DNA of 64,000 bases from Bacillus sp. B15-48. Its GTDB lineage: Bacteria; Bacillota; Bacilli; Bacillales; Cytobacillaceae. Each line of letters opens with the position of its first letter. Position 1 is the first letter of the stretch. The stretch spans positions 1 to 64,000 of the forward strand of contig NZ_WOFU01000007.1 of NCBI RefSeq assembly GCF_016879755.1, read 5' to 3'. Made by a program: the position numbers and the translations under genes. The notes under the pieces were generated by a model. The model worked only from the letters and a program-made list of their open reading frames with translations, was not told the DNA's origin and made no database searches. This document shows, in pieces, positions 36,620-45,698 of the stretch.

Positions 36620-38068
36620 TTACAATTTCGCGGGCAGGTGAACTTCAACACATGTTCCTATCGCGTCGCTTTTAATGAACATTGAACCTTTGTGGTCTTT
36701 AATAATTTGATTACTAACCAACATCCCTAGCCCCGTTCCATTTTCCTTCGTTGTAAAAAATGGATTTCCTACTTTGTCAATAATTTCTTGAGGAATGCCC
36801 CCACCTTGGTCAATCACTTTAATTTGCACGCTGTTTTCACCGATAGTCATCCCACTAATAATAAGTTTACCACCGTCCGCCATCGCATCAATAGAGTTTT
36901 TAATATAATTTATAAATACTTGTTTTAACTGATTTTCATCGCCTCTTACCATTGCATTTACGGAACTTAGTTGTTTTTGAATTTGAACATTATTTAATAA
37001 AGCCTGCGACTCCATTAATGTCACAACCTGTTCTAATAGATCGCGAATATTCACCCATTCTTCCTTATGTTTCCCAGGCTTTGCGAGCACGAGCAATTCT
37101 TTTAAAATGGCTTCAATTCTTGTTATTTCTGAATCGATGATTTCCAAGAACACCCTTTGATTCTCCACATTCTCTCGCAAAATCAATTGCAAAAAGCCTT
37201 TAATCGCCGTAATTGGATTGCGGATTTCATGTGCTAGACCTGCAGCAAGCTGCCCCGCTATTGCTTGCTTTTGTGAGACCAAAGATAACCTCCGATTTTC
37301 ACTAATATCCTTTACAATAAGATGACAACCCGGCTCACCATTATAGATGGTCGGAAAAGCAGTCATTTCAACAATTAGGACATCTCCGTCAAGACGAATC
37401 ATTTTCTGTTCAAACGGCTCAGGAATATCTGCATGAAAAACTCGCGAAATCTTCTGTTTGAATAATTCTTGCGACTCTGGATGAATAAACTCTAATAAAC
37501 TACTGCCTGTCCACTTATTTTGCTCATTAAAACCTAGTAAAGAGATCGCCCTTTTGTTTATTTTTTTAATTTCAGAGTTTTGAATAATAAAAATAGGTTC
37601 TGGTGAATGTTCAACTAGTTGCCAAAAGTGCTTTTCTTTTTCCGCTTTAAGTTCTCTTTTTACTTTAAAAGATGTTACGTTTTTTAATACGATGTAAGAG
37701 CCAAGAAATTCCTCTTCGAAATAAATTGGAAAAGAGGTGATATTTACATTTAAAACTTGCTCGCCACGAGTTACAACTTGAACATCAAAGTTATTCAGCG
37801 TTTCAGGGTCCTTCCCTTCAAAAAAATCCCCATATTTATTCAGGCCCTTTTCACCGAAAAGATCACATAATTCCATTGAAAGCAATTCCGTTTGACTATA
37901 GTCAACTAACTGTTCCAATAATGGATTCACAAAAACGAGTCTCCCGCATAAATCAATAATAAAAAAGGCGTCTTTTCTACTAGATAGTATGAAGAAGTCT
38001 TTATCCATATTTGATTCAATATACACATTCAGGAGAACACTTTTCCGGCTATTTTTAAGAATACCCAT
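36620..38068 (-). CDS. PAS-domain sensor histidine kinase, sporulation-kinase-like
   Basis: The 482-residue soluble kinase has two PAS domains (about residues 25-130 and 145-265). They are followed by the phosphoacceptor helix GLAHEIRNPITAIKGFLQLI (His about 282) and the ATPase domain with N (INYIKNSIDAM), G1 (DQGGGIP), F (NPFFTT) and G2 (GTGLGMLVS) boxes. No membrane helices and no response regulator are adjacent, as in the Kin kinases feeding the Spo0F phosphorelay. That role is inferred. GGAGGAG precedes the ATG. Confidence 0.9.
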   Translation of the reverse strand: MGILKNSRKSVLLNVYIESNMDKDFFILSSRKDAFFIIDLCGRLVFVNPLLEQLVDYSQTELLSMELCDLFGEKGLNKYGDFFEGKDPETLNNFDVQVVTRGEQVLNVNITSFPIYFEEEFLGSYIVLKNVTSFKVKRELKAEKEKHFWQLVEHSPEPIFIIQNSEIKKINKRAISLLGFNEQNKWTGSSLLEFIHPESQELFKQKISRVFHADIPEPFEQKMIRLDGDVLIVEMTAFPTIYNGEPGCHLIVKDISENRRLSLVSQKQAIAGQLAAGLAHEIRNPITAIKGFLQLILRENVENQRVFLEIIDSEITRIEAILKELLVLAKPGKHKEEWVNIRDLLEQVVTLMESQALLNNVQIQKQLSSVNAMVRGDENQLKQVFINYIKNSIDAMADGGKLIISGMTIGENSVQIKVIDQGGGIPQEIIDKVGNPFFTTKENGTGLGMLVSNQIIKDHKGSMFIKSDAIGTCVEVHLPAKL

Positions 38069-38096
38069 CAGGATTTACTCCTCCGCTTCTCAAATT

Positions 38097-38143
38097 AAAA
38101 GAGCCAAAATAAGAGTAGAGCTTTCCTACACCTCATCTTGGCT
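38097..38143 (-). terminator. Possible terminator of the symporter operon
   Basis: Reverse strand AGCCAAGATGAG / CTCTTATTTTGGCT imperfect stem followed by CTTTTAATTT. It is 260 nt beyond the symporter stop, in front of the kinase gene. The stretch 38144-38403 shows nothing else. Confidence 0.4.
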
Positions 38144-38403
38144 TTAACTTCCTGCATCACCTATATCTAGAGAATCTGAATCCTATCATTCAACTATTAC
38201 TTATTATTAATAATACTTTTATCTTAGGAACTATTCAATATGAATGAACCATTTTTAATCAAATTTTCGAAAAGATTTGAATTGATTATCCCATTTTACT
38301 GTTCCCTTACTGTTTTTAAATGAATGATGTAACCTATTAAGTCATGCAAATTCTAATAATAGATATAGATCCATCGTCCTTTTCTTATTATGTGTATACG
38401 AAC

Positions 38404-39873
38404 TTATTTCGTGCTTTTTAAATTTGTTTTTATGTAACCGATAAACTCTGTTGCTTTCTCTATTGGTGCTTTTGTGAATAGGCTAACACCAATGAACAGA
38501 ACAGTCGAAAGGAGCAGGCCCCAAACACCTGAACCTAATCCAAAGGGCTTTAGCTGTAAAAACTCCATCAAAAGAACGAAGACTCCACCAACTGTAACAC
38601 TTGTAATGACACCAGCCGCCGTTCCTCTTCCCCAAAAAAACGCACCGATTATAGCCGGTACCGTTACTGTTAAGCCCGCTGATGAGGCAACAGATAACAC
38701 GGCAATCAGGTCAAGTTGTAACTCAGCAAATGCAAAAGCGAAAATCGCAATAATTGGCATAACTAACTTTCCAATTCCTAATTGACGTCTTTCATCCGCA
38801 TCTTTACGTAAATTCCCATATACATCACGAGCAAACAAAGAAGCAAGTGTTAACATAATTGAATCAATTGTTGAAATCGCCGCCGCAATGATTGCCACCA
38901 TCACAATTAACCCTAATAACGGCGGAACGAGATCTGAAGCTAATAAATTTGGTGTAGCAACATCTGGATTTTCCAATCCTGGAAACAGGATGATTGCTGA
39001 ATATCCCCATAGAACAGAAACCATTGTATAAATAAAGCCAAAGACTAAAAACCCCATCAACATCGTTCTTAAGCTTTTTAGTGAGGATGGCATAAACAAA
39101 CGTTGACTCACTTGAGGATTGGATAAGCTAAAGAAAAGCCAGGGAACAGTCATCGATATAAACGTGGCTAAACTCCAAAATCCATTCCCAGGTACGGTCA
39201 ATGTTTCAGGATGATTCGCTTCCAGTGTCTCAAAGAAACCACTAAATCCACCTAATCCTTGAATAATCAACAAAACAACCGCTGTTGAAGCGATAATCAT
39301 CATCAAAGCTTGTAGTGAATCGGTCCACATAACAGATCTAATCCCAGCAATAAAGGCAAAGACAATGGCAAGAATCGTCGCAATGATCATGCCAGTAGTA
39401 AAAGAAATTCCCCCTCCAGACATCCCTTCTACTAAATAACCGACGCCTGCTAATTGTACAGCGCTATACGGAATCAGGAAAATACAGGTTGCGATCGCAA
39501 TCACTACGGCAACCAACTTATTTCCATATCGGTCTCCAAGCATTTCCGATGGAGTAACATAGCCGTATTTTTTTCCCACTAGCCAAAACCGCGGCCCAAA
39601 GAAAGCAACAAGGGTGACTCCCGCAAAATAGATCATTTCAAAACCAAGAGCACCTACTCCACCTCGGTAGGTTAGACCGGCTAATCCAACCATCATAAAA
39701 GCACTATAAGTTGTCGCACTATAGCTTAATGCCGACACAAAGCCATTCATTTTCCGATTTCCAAGAAAAAAACCTGACATGGTCGCTGATTTGCCACTTC
39801 GGGATAAATAAGCGATATAAAGAGCAACGATCGTATAGATGGCAAAACCTGACCAAATAAAACTATTACTCAA
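38404..39873 (-). CDS. Sodium:solute symporter family (SSS) transporter
   Basis: The 489-residue protein has about 13 membrane helices. Recognisable SSS features are SYSATTYSAFMMVGLAGLTYRGG, GKKYGYVTPSEMLGDRYGNK, MWTDSLQALMMI, FFSLSNPQVSQRLFMPSS and AAAISTIDSIMLTLASLFARDVYG. It imports an organic solute with Na+; the substrate (for example pantothenate, proline or a carboxylate) cannot be stated. The gene for a 60-residue membrane protein precedes it by 3 nt, like the YhdT-PanF pairing in enterobacteria. Confidence 0.92.
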   Translation of the reverse strand: MSNSFIWSGFAIYTIVALYIAYLSRSGKSATMSGFFLGNRKMNGFVSALSYSATTYSAFMMVGLAGLTYRGGVGALGFEMIYFAGVTLVAFFGPRFWLVGKKYGYVTPSEMLGDRYGNKLVAVVIAIATCIFLIPYSAVQLAGVGYLVEGMSGGGISFTTGMIIATILAIVFAFIAGIRSVMWTDSLQALMMIIASTAVVLLIIQGLGGFSGFFETLEANHPETLTVPGNGFWSLATFISMTVPWLFFSLSNPQVSQRLFMPSSLKSLRTMLMGFLVFGFIYTMVSVLWGYSAIILFPGLENPDVATPNLLASDLVPPLLGLIVMVAIIAAAISTIDSIMLTLASLFARDVYGNLRKDADERRQLGIGKLVMPIIAIFAFAFAELQLDLIAVLSVASSAGLTVTVPAIIGAFFWGRGTAAGVITSVTVGGVFVLLMEFLQLKPFGLGSGVWGLLLSTVLFIGVSLFTKAPIEKATEFIGYIKTNLKSTK

Positions 39874-39876
39874 GGC

Positions 39877-40059
39877 TTAAGACCTCCAATCTTTCGTAAT
39901 AAGGATGTTGACAAAGATAATCACGACTCCCAGTAAAACCCATAGCAAAAAGCTTCCGTACCATTTCGCGACATCAGTTAAGATTGTATACGGAATCAAA
40001 TAAGCGAGTAAGATTAAGATTAAACTAACAATTGCCCAAGATAATTCACGCTTCGTCAT
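39877..40059 (-). CDS. Small two-helix membrane protein, symporter partner
   Basis: The 60-residue protein has two membrane helices (LSWAIVSLILILLAYLIPYTI and FLLWVLLGVVIIFVNILI) and the charged ends MTKRE and TKDWRS. It is encoded just before the SSS transporter and has a matching ribosome binding site (GGAGGG), so an accessory subunit role is likely. Such small partners are common for SSS carriers, but their function is poorly known. Confidence 0.75.
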   Translation of the reverse strand: MTKRELSWAIVSLILILLAYLIPYTILTDVAKWYGSFLLWVLLGVVIIFVNILITKDWRS

Positions 40060-40204
40060 TTAAACCCTCCTCTATTAAATTTTGTCCGCAAGTAAATCTT
40101 TTTTTAATATAGCGTAGTTTCTACATTTATTGCCACTTTCGTGCTGTTGAATTTATCATCCCCAACCACTTTGCTGTTTAAAAGCCGATTTTATTCGCGC
40201 AATA

Positions 40205-40695
40205 AGAATCAACCTGTTTGTGATCAACCCACTTTTTAATCCGAGTACTGGGTAAAAGCAAAACTAATTTTGTATGTTTTTACTAAAAAAGGTCATTTAT
40301 AACCAATTGACAGAAGCGACAAGTAGGGTTTTTAGCGATAATGCTGGTAACGGGTTTTTTAATCCAAGTACTCGTATTAAAAACAGCAAATTTCGTTACT
40401 ATATTGCTAGTACTCGTAATAAAACGCTGTAAAAAGAGGTGTTAATCCGAGTACTAGTAATAAAACGAGGTCTGAACACTGATATAATCCCTGTACTAGC
40501 ATTAAAAAAAGGCCAAAAATCTCTTTAATCCAAGTACTAGCAATAAAACAGGCTCAGAAACTCGGTTAATCCAAGTACTAGCATTAAATATCAACCTATT
40601 TATGTTCAACCCACTTTTTAATCCGAGTACGGGGTAAAAGCAAAACTAATTTTGTATGTTTTTACTAAAAAGGGCATTTATAAACATTTGAGATT
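40205..40695. repeat. Degenerate intergenic repeat array
   Basis: About eight copies of TTAATCC(A/G)AGTACT(A/C)G(T/C)A(A/T)TAAAA, spaced 35-45 bp, lie inside a larger direct repeat of about 95 bp. The two long copies (around 40207-40300 and 40587-40682) share AACCCACTTTTTAATCCGAG, GGGTAAAAGCAAAACTAATT and TTGTATGTTTTTACTAAAAA. No coding potential, CRISPR leader or cas genes. The remainder of 40060-40204 and 40696-40789 is featureless. Confidence 0.75.
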
Positions 40696-40789
40696 CGTAG
40701 GGTTTTAATATTTAATCAACACTAACTCAGCTAAAACGACAAATGTACTTTAAAACTTTAGGCTAGAACTAGATTAAAAGCCATTCCCC

Positions 40790-40818
40790 TTGACGAAGGC
40801 ACCCTTTTTTTATATAAT
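40790..40818 (+). promoter_or_regulatory. Promoter of the thiS operon
   Basis: TTGACG, 17-nt spacer, TATAAT. It predicts transcription from about 40825, leaving a short leader that consists mostly of the hairpin at 40842-40903. Confidence 0.8.
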
Positions 40819-40841
40819 TCAAATTAGTTAATTTTAATAAC

Positions 40842-40903
40842 AAAGAAGCACAAAATGGGGAGCACCACCGAAAGGGTGTTTACTTCGTTTTGTGCTTTTT
40901 TTG
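40842..40903 (+). ncRNA. HMP-PP riboswitch (thiS motif) embedded in a terminator
   Basis: The leader has an outer stem AGCACAAAA / TTTTGTGCT followed by seven Ts. Inside it, GGGGAGCACCACCGAAAGGG and TGTTTACTTCG fill the loop. An aptamer built into the stem of an intrinsic terminator directly before thiS is the hallmark of the thiS-motif RNAs, which sense the thiamine pyrimidine precursor HMP-PP. I assign it by architecture and gene context, not by alignment. Binding is expected to open the terminator and allow thiazole synthesis. Confidence 0.75.
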
Positions 40904-40929
40904 TGAAATTTTTTAAAGGAAGTGAAGAA

Positions 40930-41124
40930 ATGAAAGTAAATGGAAAAATGATAGCATTAGAAAAAGAACAAACTTTATATGATTTTTTAACAAATCAAAA
41001 TTTCGATTTAACGACAATTGCCGTCGAACGCAATGGGGAAATCGTTCCTAAAACAACCTTTAAAGATGTATGGCTCGAAGACAAAGATAAATTGGAAATT
41101 GTCAGGTTTGTAGGGGGAGGTTGA
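40930..41124 (+). CDS. thiS: Sulfur carrier protein ThiS
   Basis: The 64-residue ubiquitin-like protein starts MKVNGKMIALEKEQTLYDFL and ends in RFVGGG; the terminal Gly-Gly is adenylated and thiocarboxylated to deliver sulfur for the thiazole ring. The frame runs upstream into the leader hairpin, but ATG at 40930 follows AAAGGAAGTG and gives the family length. It is the first gene of thiS-thiF-thiG-thiH-thiE. Confidence 0.93.
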   Translation: MKVNGKMIALEKEQTLYDFLTNQNFDLTTIAVERNGEIVPKTTFKDVWLEDKDKLEIVRFVGGG

Positions 41125-41127
41125 ACA

Positions 41128-41931
41128 ATGAAGTTAACAGTAAATGGGAAGGAAATGGAACTAACTTGTCAAACAGCTTTTGAAGTACGTAATCAAGTTG
41201 GCAATCCAACAGACATTGTCATTTTAAATGGCTTTCAAATTAGTCAAGATAGCCCAATTTCAGAGAATGATGTCTTATCGGTTATTCAAAAAGGGGTAAT
41301 GCCAAAAGAAGAAGAACTTGAAAGTATGATGATGGCTAGACATACCCCTAATGTTCATAACAAACTTAAAAATGCGAAAGTCGCGATTGCTGGCTTAGGC
41401 GGCCTTGGCTCAAATATTGCAGTGATGCTCGCGAGAATTGGCGTCGGAGAACTGTTTCTAGTAGATTTCGATATAATTGAACCTAGTAATCTCAATCGGC
41501 AAAACTATTATGTTCGTCATCTAGGAATGCCGAAAACAATTGCGCTTAAGGAACAGATTGAAGAAATTAATCCGTTTATTACGGTCAAAACCGAAACAGT
41601 AAAAATTACGGAAGAAAATGTGAAAAGACTTTTTTCCGATTATGACATTCTTTGTGAGGCATTTGATAAGCCCGATCAAAAATCGATGCTCGTCAATACT
41701 GCTTTGGAACAATTACCGAATGTGAAAATCGTTGCAGCTTCAGGATTGGCCGGATATGAAAGTTCTAATTTAATCAAGACAACAAGACCAATGAGTCGAT
41801 TATATTTATGTGGTGATTTAGAAAATAGCGCAAGAATTGGAAACGGATTAATGGCACCAAGAGTCCAAATTTGTGCAGGTCACCAGGCAAATATGGTTTT
41901 ACGATTATTAGTTGGACAAGACGAAATATAA
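41128..41931 (+). CDS. thiF: ThiF-type ThiS adenylyltransferase with an N-terminal ubiquitin-like domain
   Basis: The 267-residue protein has an N-terminal ThiS-like beta-grasp segment ([22 protein letters not shown], residues 1-60), then an E1-like Rossmann domain. The latter contains [31 protein letters not shown] and [17 protein letters not shown] with the adenylation Arg. It resembles the clostridial ThiF family 2, which carries its own ubiquitin-like head. No CxxC zinc pairs are seen. It is cotranscribed with thiS, with 3 nt between. Confidence 0.92.
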   Translation: MKLTVNGKEMELTCQTAFEVRNQVGNPTDIVILNGFQISQDSPISENDVLSVIQKGVMPKEEELESMMMARHTPNVHNKLKNAKVAIAGLGGLGSNIAVMLARIGVGELFLVDFDIIEPSNLNRQNYYVRHLGMPKTIALKEQIEEINPFITVKTETVKITEENVKRLFSDYDILCEAFDKPDQKSMLVNTALEQLPNVKIVAASGLAGYESSNLIKTTRPMSRLYLCGDLENSARIGNGLMAPRVQICAGHQANMVLRLLVGQDEI

Positions 41932-41945
41932 GGGGAGCTTCTAAA

Positions 41946-42713
41946 ATGAGTGATAAGTTAATAATTGGTGGACATGAATTTAATTCTAGATTTATTTTAG
42001 GTTCAGGAAAATTTTCGCTGAATCTCATGCAAGCTGTCATTGAACATGGAGAGGTAGAAATTGTTACACTTGCACTAAGAAGAGCAAATGCTGATGGCGA
42101 AGAAAATATTTTAGACTATATTCCGAAGGATATTACTCTATTGCCGAACACTTCAGGCGCAAGAAATGCCGAAGAAGCGGTAAGAATTGCTAGGCTTTCA
42201 AGAGAGCTTGGCTGTGGAGATTTTGTAAAATTGGAAGTGATTTCTGATTCTAAATATTTGTTACCTGATAACTATGAAACAACTAAAGCAACCGAAATAC
42301 TCGCCAAAGAAGGCTTTATTGTCATGCCTTATATGTATCCCGACTTATATGCAGCCAGATCATTAGTTGATGCAGGGGCTGCAGCTGTTATGCCTTTAGG
42401 GGCTCCAATCGGAAGCAATAAAGGTTTGTGCACGAAAGATTTTATCCAAATTTTAGTCGATGAAATCAACTTGCCGATTATCGTCGATGCTGGAATTGGT
42501 CGCCCGTCCCAAGCATGCGAAGCAATGGAAATGGGTGTCGATGCAATTATGTGTAATACTGCAATTGCCACAGCAACTGATGTTGCTTTAATGTCAAAAG
42601 CGTTTAAACATGCGATTGAAGCAGGTCGTGCCGCTTATCTTGCAGGCTTAGGACGTGTATTAGACTTTGAGGGAGAAGCATCTAGTCCATTAATAGGATT
42701 TCTGGAGGATTGA
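41946..42713 (+). CDS. thiG: Thiazole synthase ThiG
   Basis: The 255-residue TIM-barrel enzyme joins deoxyxylulose 5-phosphate, dehydroglycine and ThiS-bound sulfur into the thiazole phosphate. Diagnostic stretches are [32 protein letters not shown] (with the preceding imine-forming Lys region), [24 protein letters not shown] and [21 protein letters not shown] at 41946 follows AAGGGGAGC. The stop overlaps the ATG cluster of thiH. Confidence 0.97.
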   Translation: MSDKLIIGGHEFNSRFILGSGKFSLNLMQAVIEHGEVEIVTLALRRANADGEENILDYIPKDITLLPNTSGARNAEEAVRIARLSRELGCGDFVKLEVISDSKYLLPDNYETTKATEILAKEGFIVMPYMYPDLYAARSLVDAGAAAVMPLGAPIGSNKGLCTKDFIQILVDEINLPIIVDAGIGRPSQACEAMEMGVDAIMCNTAIATATDVALMSKAFKHAIEAGRAAYLAGLGRVLDFEGEASSPLIGFLED

Positions 42714-42715
42714 TG

Positions 42716-43870
42716 ATGAAGAGAAAAAGCGTCGATCACATGCAGTATTTAGATGGAATGGAAAAGATTGATTCTGACCTTATGGAAAAGGTCTTAACAG
42801 GTATGGAAAAATATAATTATGAAAAATATACAGGCCGGGACGTAGAAAATGCCTTAAATAAGGAAACACTTTCGATTGATGATTATGCAGCGATCCTATC
42901 TCCTGCTGCCTTGCCTTATTTAGAAAAGATGGCAAGAAAGGCAAAGGTTGAGACAAGAAAACACTTTGGAAACTCAATCAGCCTTTTCACGCCATTATAT
43001 ATCGCAAATTACTGCGAAAATCAATGTACGTATTGCGGATTTAGTGCGACAAATAAAATTCATCGCGCTACCCTTACGATGGAAGAAGCAGAAGATGAAC
43101 TAAAAGCGATTGCCGCTACCGGTTTAAAAGAGATTCTCTTCCTTACAGGGGAATCTCGCCACAAATCAAGTGTAGAGTATATTGGCGAAACAATTAAATT
43201 AGCAACGAAGTATTTCTCAACGATTGGGATTGAAATCTATCCCTTAAACATAGATGAGTACGCCTATATCCAAAGCTGTGGGGCAGATTTTGTATCCGTC
43301 TACCAAGAAACATACAACACGGATACATATGAAAAAGTTCATTTATGGGGTTCGAAACGGATTTTCCCTTATCGTTTCCATGCGCAAGAACGGGCGTTAT
43401 TAGGAGGGCTCCGCGGGGTAGCCTTTGGTGCATTGCTCGGTTTGGATGATTTCCGCAAAGATGCTTTTGCGGCTGGATTACATGCCTTTCTCATTCAGCA
43501 AAGGTATCCTCACGCAGAGGTATCCTTCTCTGTACCGCGGATGCGTCCATACATTAATAATGCTGAAAATAATCCAAAAGACGTCCATGAAACGCAGCTT
43601 CTTCAAGTAATGCTTGCGTATCGACTATTTATGCCTCACACCGGAATCACGATTTCAACTAGGGAAAGACAAGGATTTCGTGACAATGTAATTGGCTTAG
43701 TTGCAAACAAAATGTCAGCCGGAGTCAATGTCGGTGTCGGCGGCCATAACGAAGAGCAAAAAGGCGATGAACAATTTGAAATTTCCGATGAACGATCAGT
43801 AAGTGAAGTTCACGATATGATTTTAAGCAAAGGGTTGCAGCCTGTCTATTCAGATTACATTCGGGTTTAG
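42716..43870 (+). CDS. thiH: 2-iminoacetate synthase ThiH
   Basis: The 384-residue radical-SAM enzyme has the cluster motif CENQCTYCGF (CxxxCxxC, about residue 100) and ThiH-specific blocks: LTGESRHKSSVEYI, VSVYQETYNTDTYEKVH, GLRGVAFGALLGLDDFRKDAFA, FSVPRMRP and STRERQGFRDN. It splits tyrosine to give dehydroglycine, the oxygen-independent alternative to ThiO. Tandem ATGs at 42713 and 42716 follow GGAGG; the second has better spacing. Overlap with thiG indicates coupling. Confidence 0.96.
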   Translation: MKRKSVDHMQYLDGMEKIDSDLMEKVLTGMEKYNYEKYTGRDVENALNKETLSIDDYAAILSPAALPYLEKMARKAKVETRKHFGNSISLFTPLYIANYCENQCTYCGFSATNKIHRATLTMEEAEDELKAIAATGLKEILFLTGESRHKSSVEYIGETIKLATKYFSTIGIEIYPLNIDEYAYIQSCGADFVSVYQETYNTDTYEKVHLWGSKRIFPYRFHAQERALLGGLRGVAFGALLGLDDFRKDAFAAGLHAFLIQQRYPHAEVSFSVPRMRPYINNAENNPKDVHETQLLQVMLAYRLFMPHTGITISTRERQGFRDNVIGLVANKMSAGVNVGVGGHNEEQKGDEQFEISDERSVSEVHDMILSKGLQPVYSDYIRV

Positions 43871-43881
43871 GAGAAACGGCA

Positions 43882-44472
43882 ATGCTTATTTGTATCACCA
43901 ATCGAAAGTTATGTAAAGAAAACTTTTTAGATCGCATCGAGAAATTAGCGTCAGGAAAACCAGCTGCAATCATGTTGAGAGAAAAGGATTTAAGTTTAAC
44001 AGATTATGAGACTTTAGCCATTCAAGTAAATGAAATTTGCAAGAAGAAGAACGTCCCGTTAATTATTAACCAAAACATTTCTGTTGCAGCAAAACTGAAC
44101 ATTCCAGCGATTCAGCTATCAATGACTAATTTAAGAGCCAATCAAAGGAATTTACAGCCGTTTGAATTTATCGGCGCTTCTGTTCATTCGCAAGAAGAGG
44201 CACTAGAGGCTCAACAATTAGGGGCGACCTACTTAATCGCAGGTCATATCTTTGCTACAAATAGTAAAAAAGGAGTCCCACCGCGAGGGCTCCCCTTTCT
44301 AAAAGAAATATGCGATTCTGTTTCAGTTCCTGTATTTGCAATTGGTGGCATAACGAAGGAAAGAAAAGAAATGATCGTGAAAGCAAGGGCATCAGGGGTC
44401 TGTATTATGTCTGAGGCAATGACAAGCCCCTCCCCTGAATTATTACCTATGTGGTGGGCCGATTTCAATTGA
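43882..44472 (+). CDS. Thiamine phosphate synthase ThiE/TenI family protein
   Basis: The 196-residue TIM barrel contains AIMLREKDLS, PLIINQNISVAAKLNIPAIQLS, GASVHSQEEALEAQQLGATYLIAGHIFATNSKKG...PPRGL and VPVFAIGGI. ThiE couples thiazole phosphate and HMP-PP, while TenI aromatises the thiazole tautomer. The motifs IN-N (where ThiE has IND), QLS and missing GQxD suggest a TenI-type protein rather than a true ThiE. It is the last gene of the thi operon. Neither thiD nor thiM is in the window. Confidence 0.88.
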   Translation: MLICITNRKLCKENFLDRIEKLASGKPAAIMLREKDLSLTDYETLAIQVNEICKKKNVPLIINQNISVAAKLNIPAIQLSMTNLRANQRNLQPFEFIGASVHSQEEALEAQQLGATYLIAGHIFATNSKKGVPPRGLPFLKEICDSVSVPVFAIGGITKERKEMIVKARASGVCIMSEAMTSPSPELLPMWWADFN

Positions 44473-44509
44473 GATCCGCCCCCTTTTTTTCTACAATCAT
44501 CACCATCTA

Positions 44510-45604
44510 TCAACTTGCATCCAGTTTCTCTTCTACTTGCTTCAACTTCCATAATCGATAAATATGTGTTACGATCACTTTTCCAATCGCATAAGTTGGA
44601 ATCGCAAGGACCATCCCTAAAATACCTGCAAATCGACCAGCAACAAGAACTAAAAACAAAACAGTGACGGGATGCATCGATAACTTCTTCCCCATCACTT
44701 GCGGCTGGATGAAAATACTTTCTATCTGTTGAACGATCACAACAATGGCAATTACGAGTAACGCCATTAACGGAGAGTGAAGCATGCCGACAATGACAGA
44801 TGGAACGGCTCCAATCCAAGGACCTACATATGGAATCACATTGGTCACCATTGCGAAAAGAGCAAGAATTAACGCATAATCTAAACCGATGATGGTAAAA
44901 GCAGTATAACAAAGAATGCCGATGAACGAACAAACGATTAAAACACCTTGTATGTAGTTACTGATCATCGTATCCATATCACTTATGATTAAGCGAACTT
45001 CCTCTTGCTTCTCTTTTTTCGTAAAGCGAACGACTCTTTTCGGTAGTTTTTCCCCTTCTTTTAACAGATAAAAAAGAATAAACGGAACGACAAAAATGAG
45101 AATTAAAATATTAAAGACAGCACCTAAAAAACTAAGTGTATTCGTAGTAATCTCCCTGAAGAGGTTATTAATAATTGTACCGACTTGATTAATCTCATCT
45201 TCCCAACCAAATAAATCGGTTAAATCAAAACGTTGAACAAGTTCATACTGCTGAAGCTGAATAAGGAGTAATTGTATTTCTGAAATGATCATTGGAATAC
45301 TATTAAGTAAACTATAAAATTGAGTTTGGAGCTCAGGAACAATGAGCGCGAGAAGACCAACAATGAGCGCAGTGAATCCAAAGTATAACAGTAAAATCGC
45401 AAGCGTTCTCGGAATCTTTTTACTCAAAAGACGGACAATTGGGCGAAAGATGTAAAAAAGAACGCCAGAGAGGATAATTGGCACAAATAAAGTTTGTACG
45501 AACACGAGCAGAGGGCTAAAAACCCAATCAATAAGCGTACCTAAATAAATAATGAGAAAAACAATAATAATTGCTAAACCAAATTTAATAAATTTATTAT
45601 ACAT
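44510..45604 (-). CDS. AI-2E family transporter (PerM-like)
   Basis: The 364-residue protein has the family topology: two or three N-terminal helices, an amphipathic linker region (about residues 110-160), and a C-terminal cluster with ALFAMVTNVIPYVGPWIGAVPSVIVG and IQPQVMGKKLSMHPVTVLFLVLVAGRFAGILGMVLAIP. The family includes a proposed autoinducer-2 exporter and Na+/H+ antiporters, so the substrate is uncertain. GGAGG precedes the ATG. It is a single gene. Confidence 0.9.
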   Translation of the reverse strand: MYNKFIKFGLAIIIVFLIIYLGTLIDWVFSPLLVFVQTLFVPIILSGVLFYIFRPIVRLLSKKIPRTLAILLLYFGFTALIVGLLALIVPELQTQFYSLLNSIPMIISEIQLLLIQLQQYELVQRFDLTDLFGWEDEINQVGTIINNLFREITTNTLSFLGAVFNILILIFVVPFILFYLLKEGEKLPKRVVRFTKKEKQEEVRLIISDMDTMISNYIQGVLIVCSFIGILCYTAFTIIGLDYALILALFAMVTNVIPYVGPWIGAVPSVIVGMLHSPLMALLVIAIVVIVQQIESIFIQPQVMGKKLSMHPVTVLFLVLVAGRFAGILGMVLAIPTYAIGKVIVTHIYRLWKLKQVEEKLDAS

Positions 45605-45698
45605 TTCATCCTCCTGCTTTTAAAAAACTTATAATCGCCCTCTATTAAGTTAACTATTAAATAGAATCATTATGTAAATGAATGTGATGTGATTAACA

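Noticed and set aside
40205-40695. Possible CRISPR array
   Set aside because: The short motif copies are degenerate and irregularly spaced, and part of the stretch is one long direct repeat; no cas genes.
40842-40903. TPP riboswitch in front of thiS
   Set aside because: The CUGAGA and ACCUGAUC core elements are absent; the compact terminator-embedded form fits the HMP-PP class instead.
44244-44933. 229-codon reverse frame over the thiE-AI-2E junction
   Set aside because: It lies antisense to thiE and out of frame in the AI-2E transporter gene, whose frames both carry clear family motifs; the Cys/Arg-rich product is typical of shadow frames.
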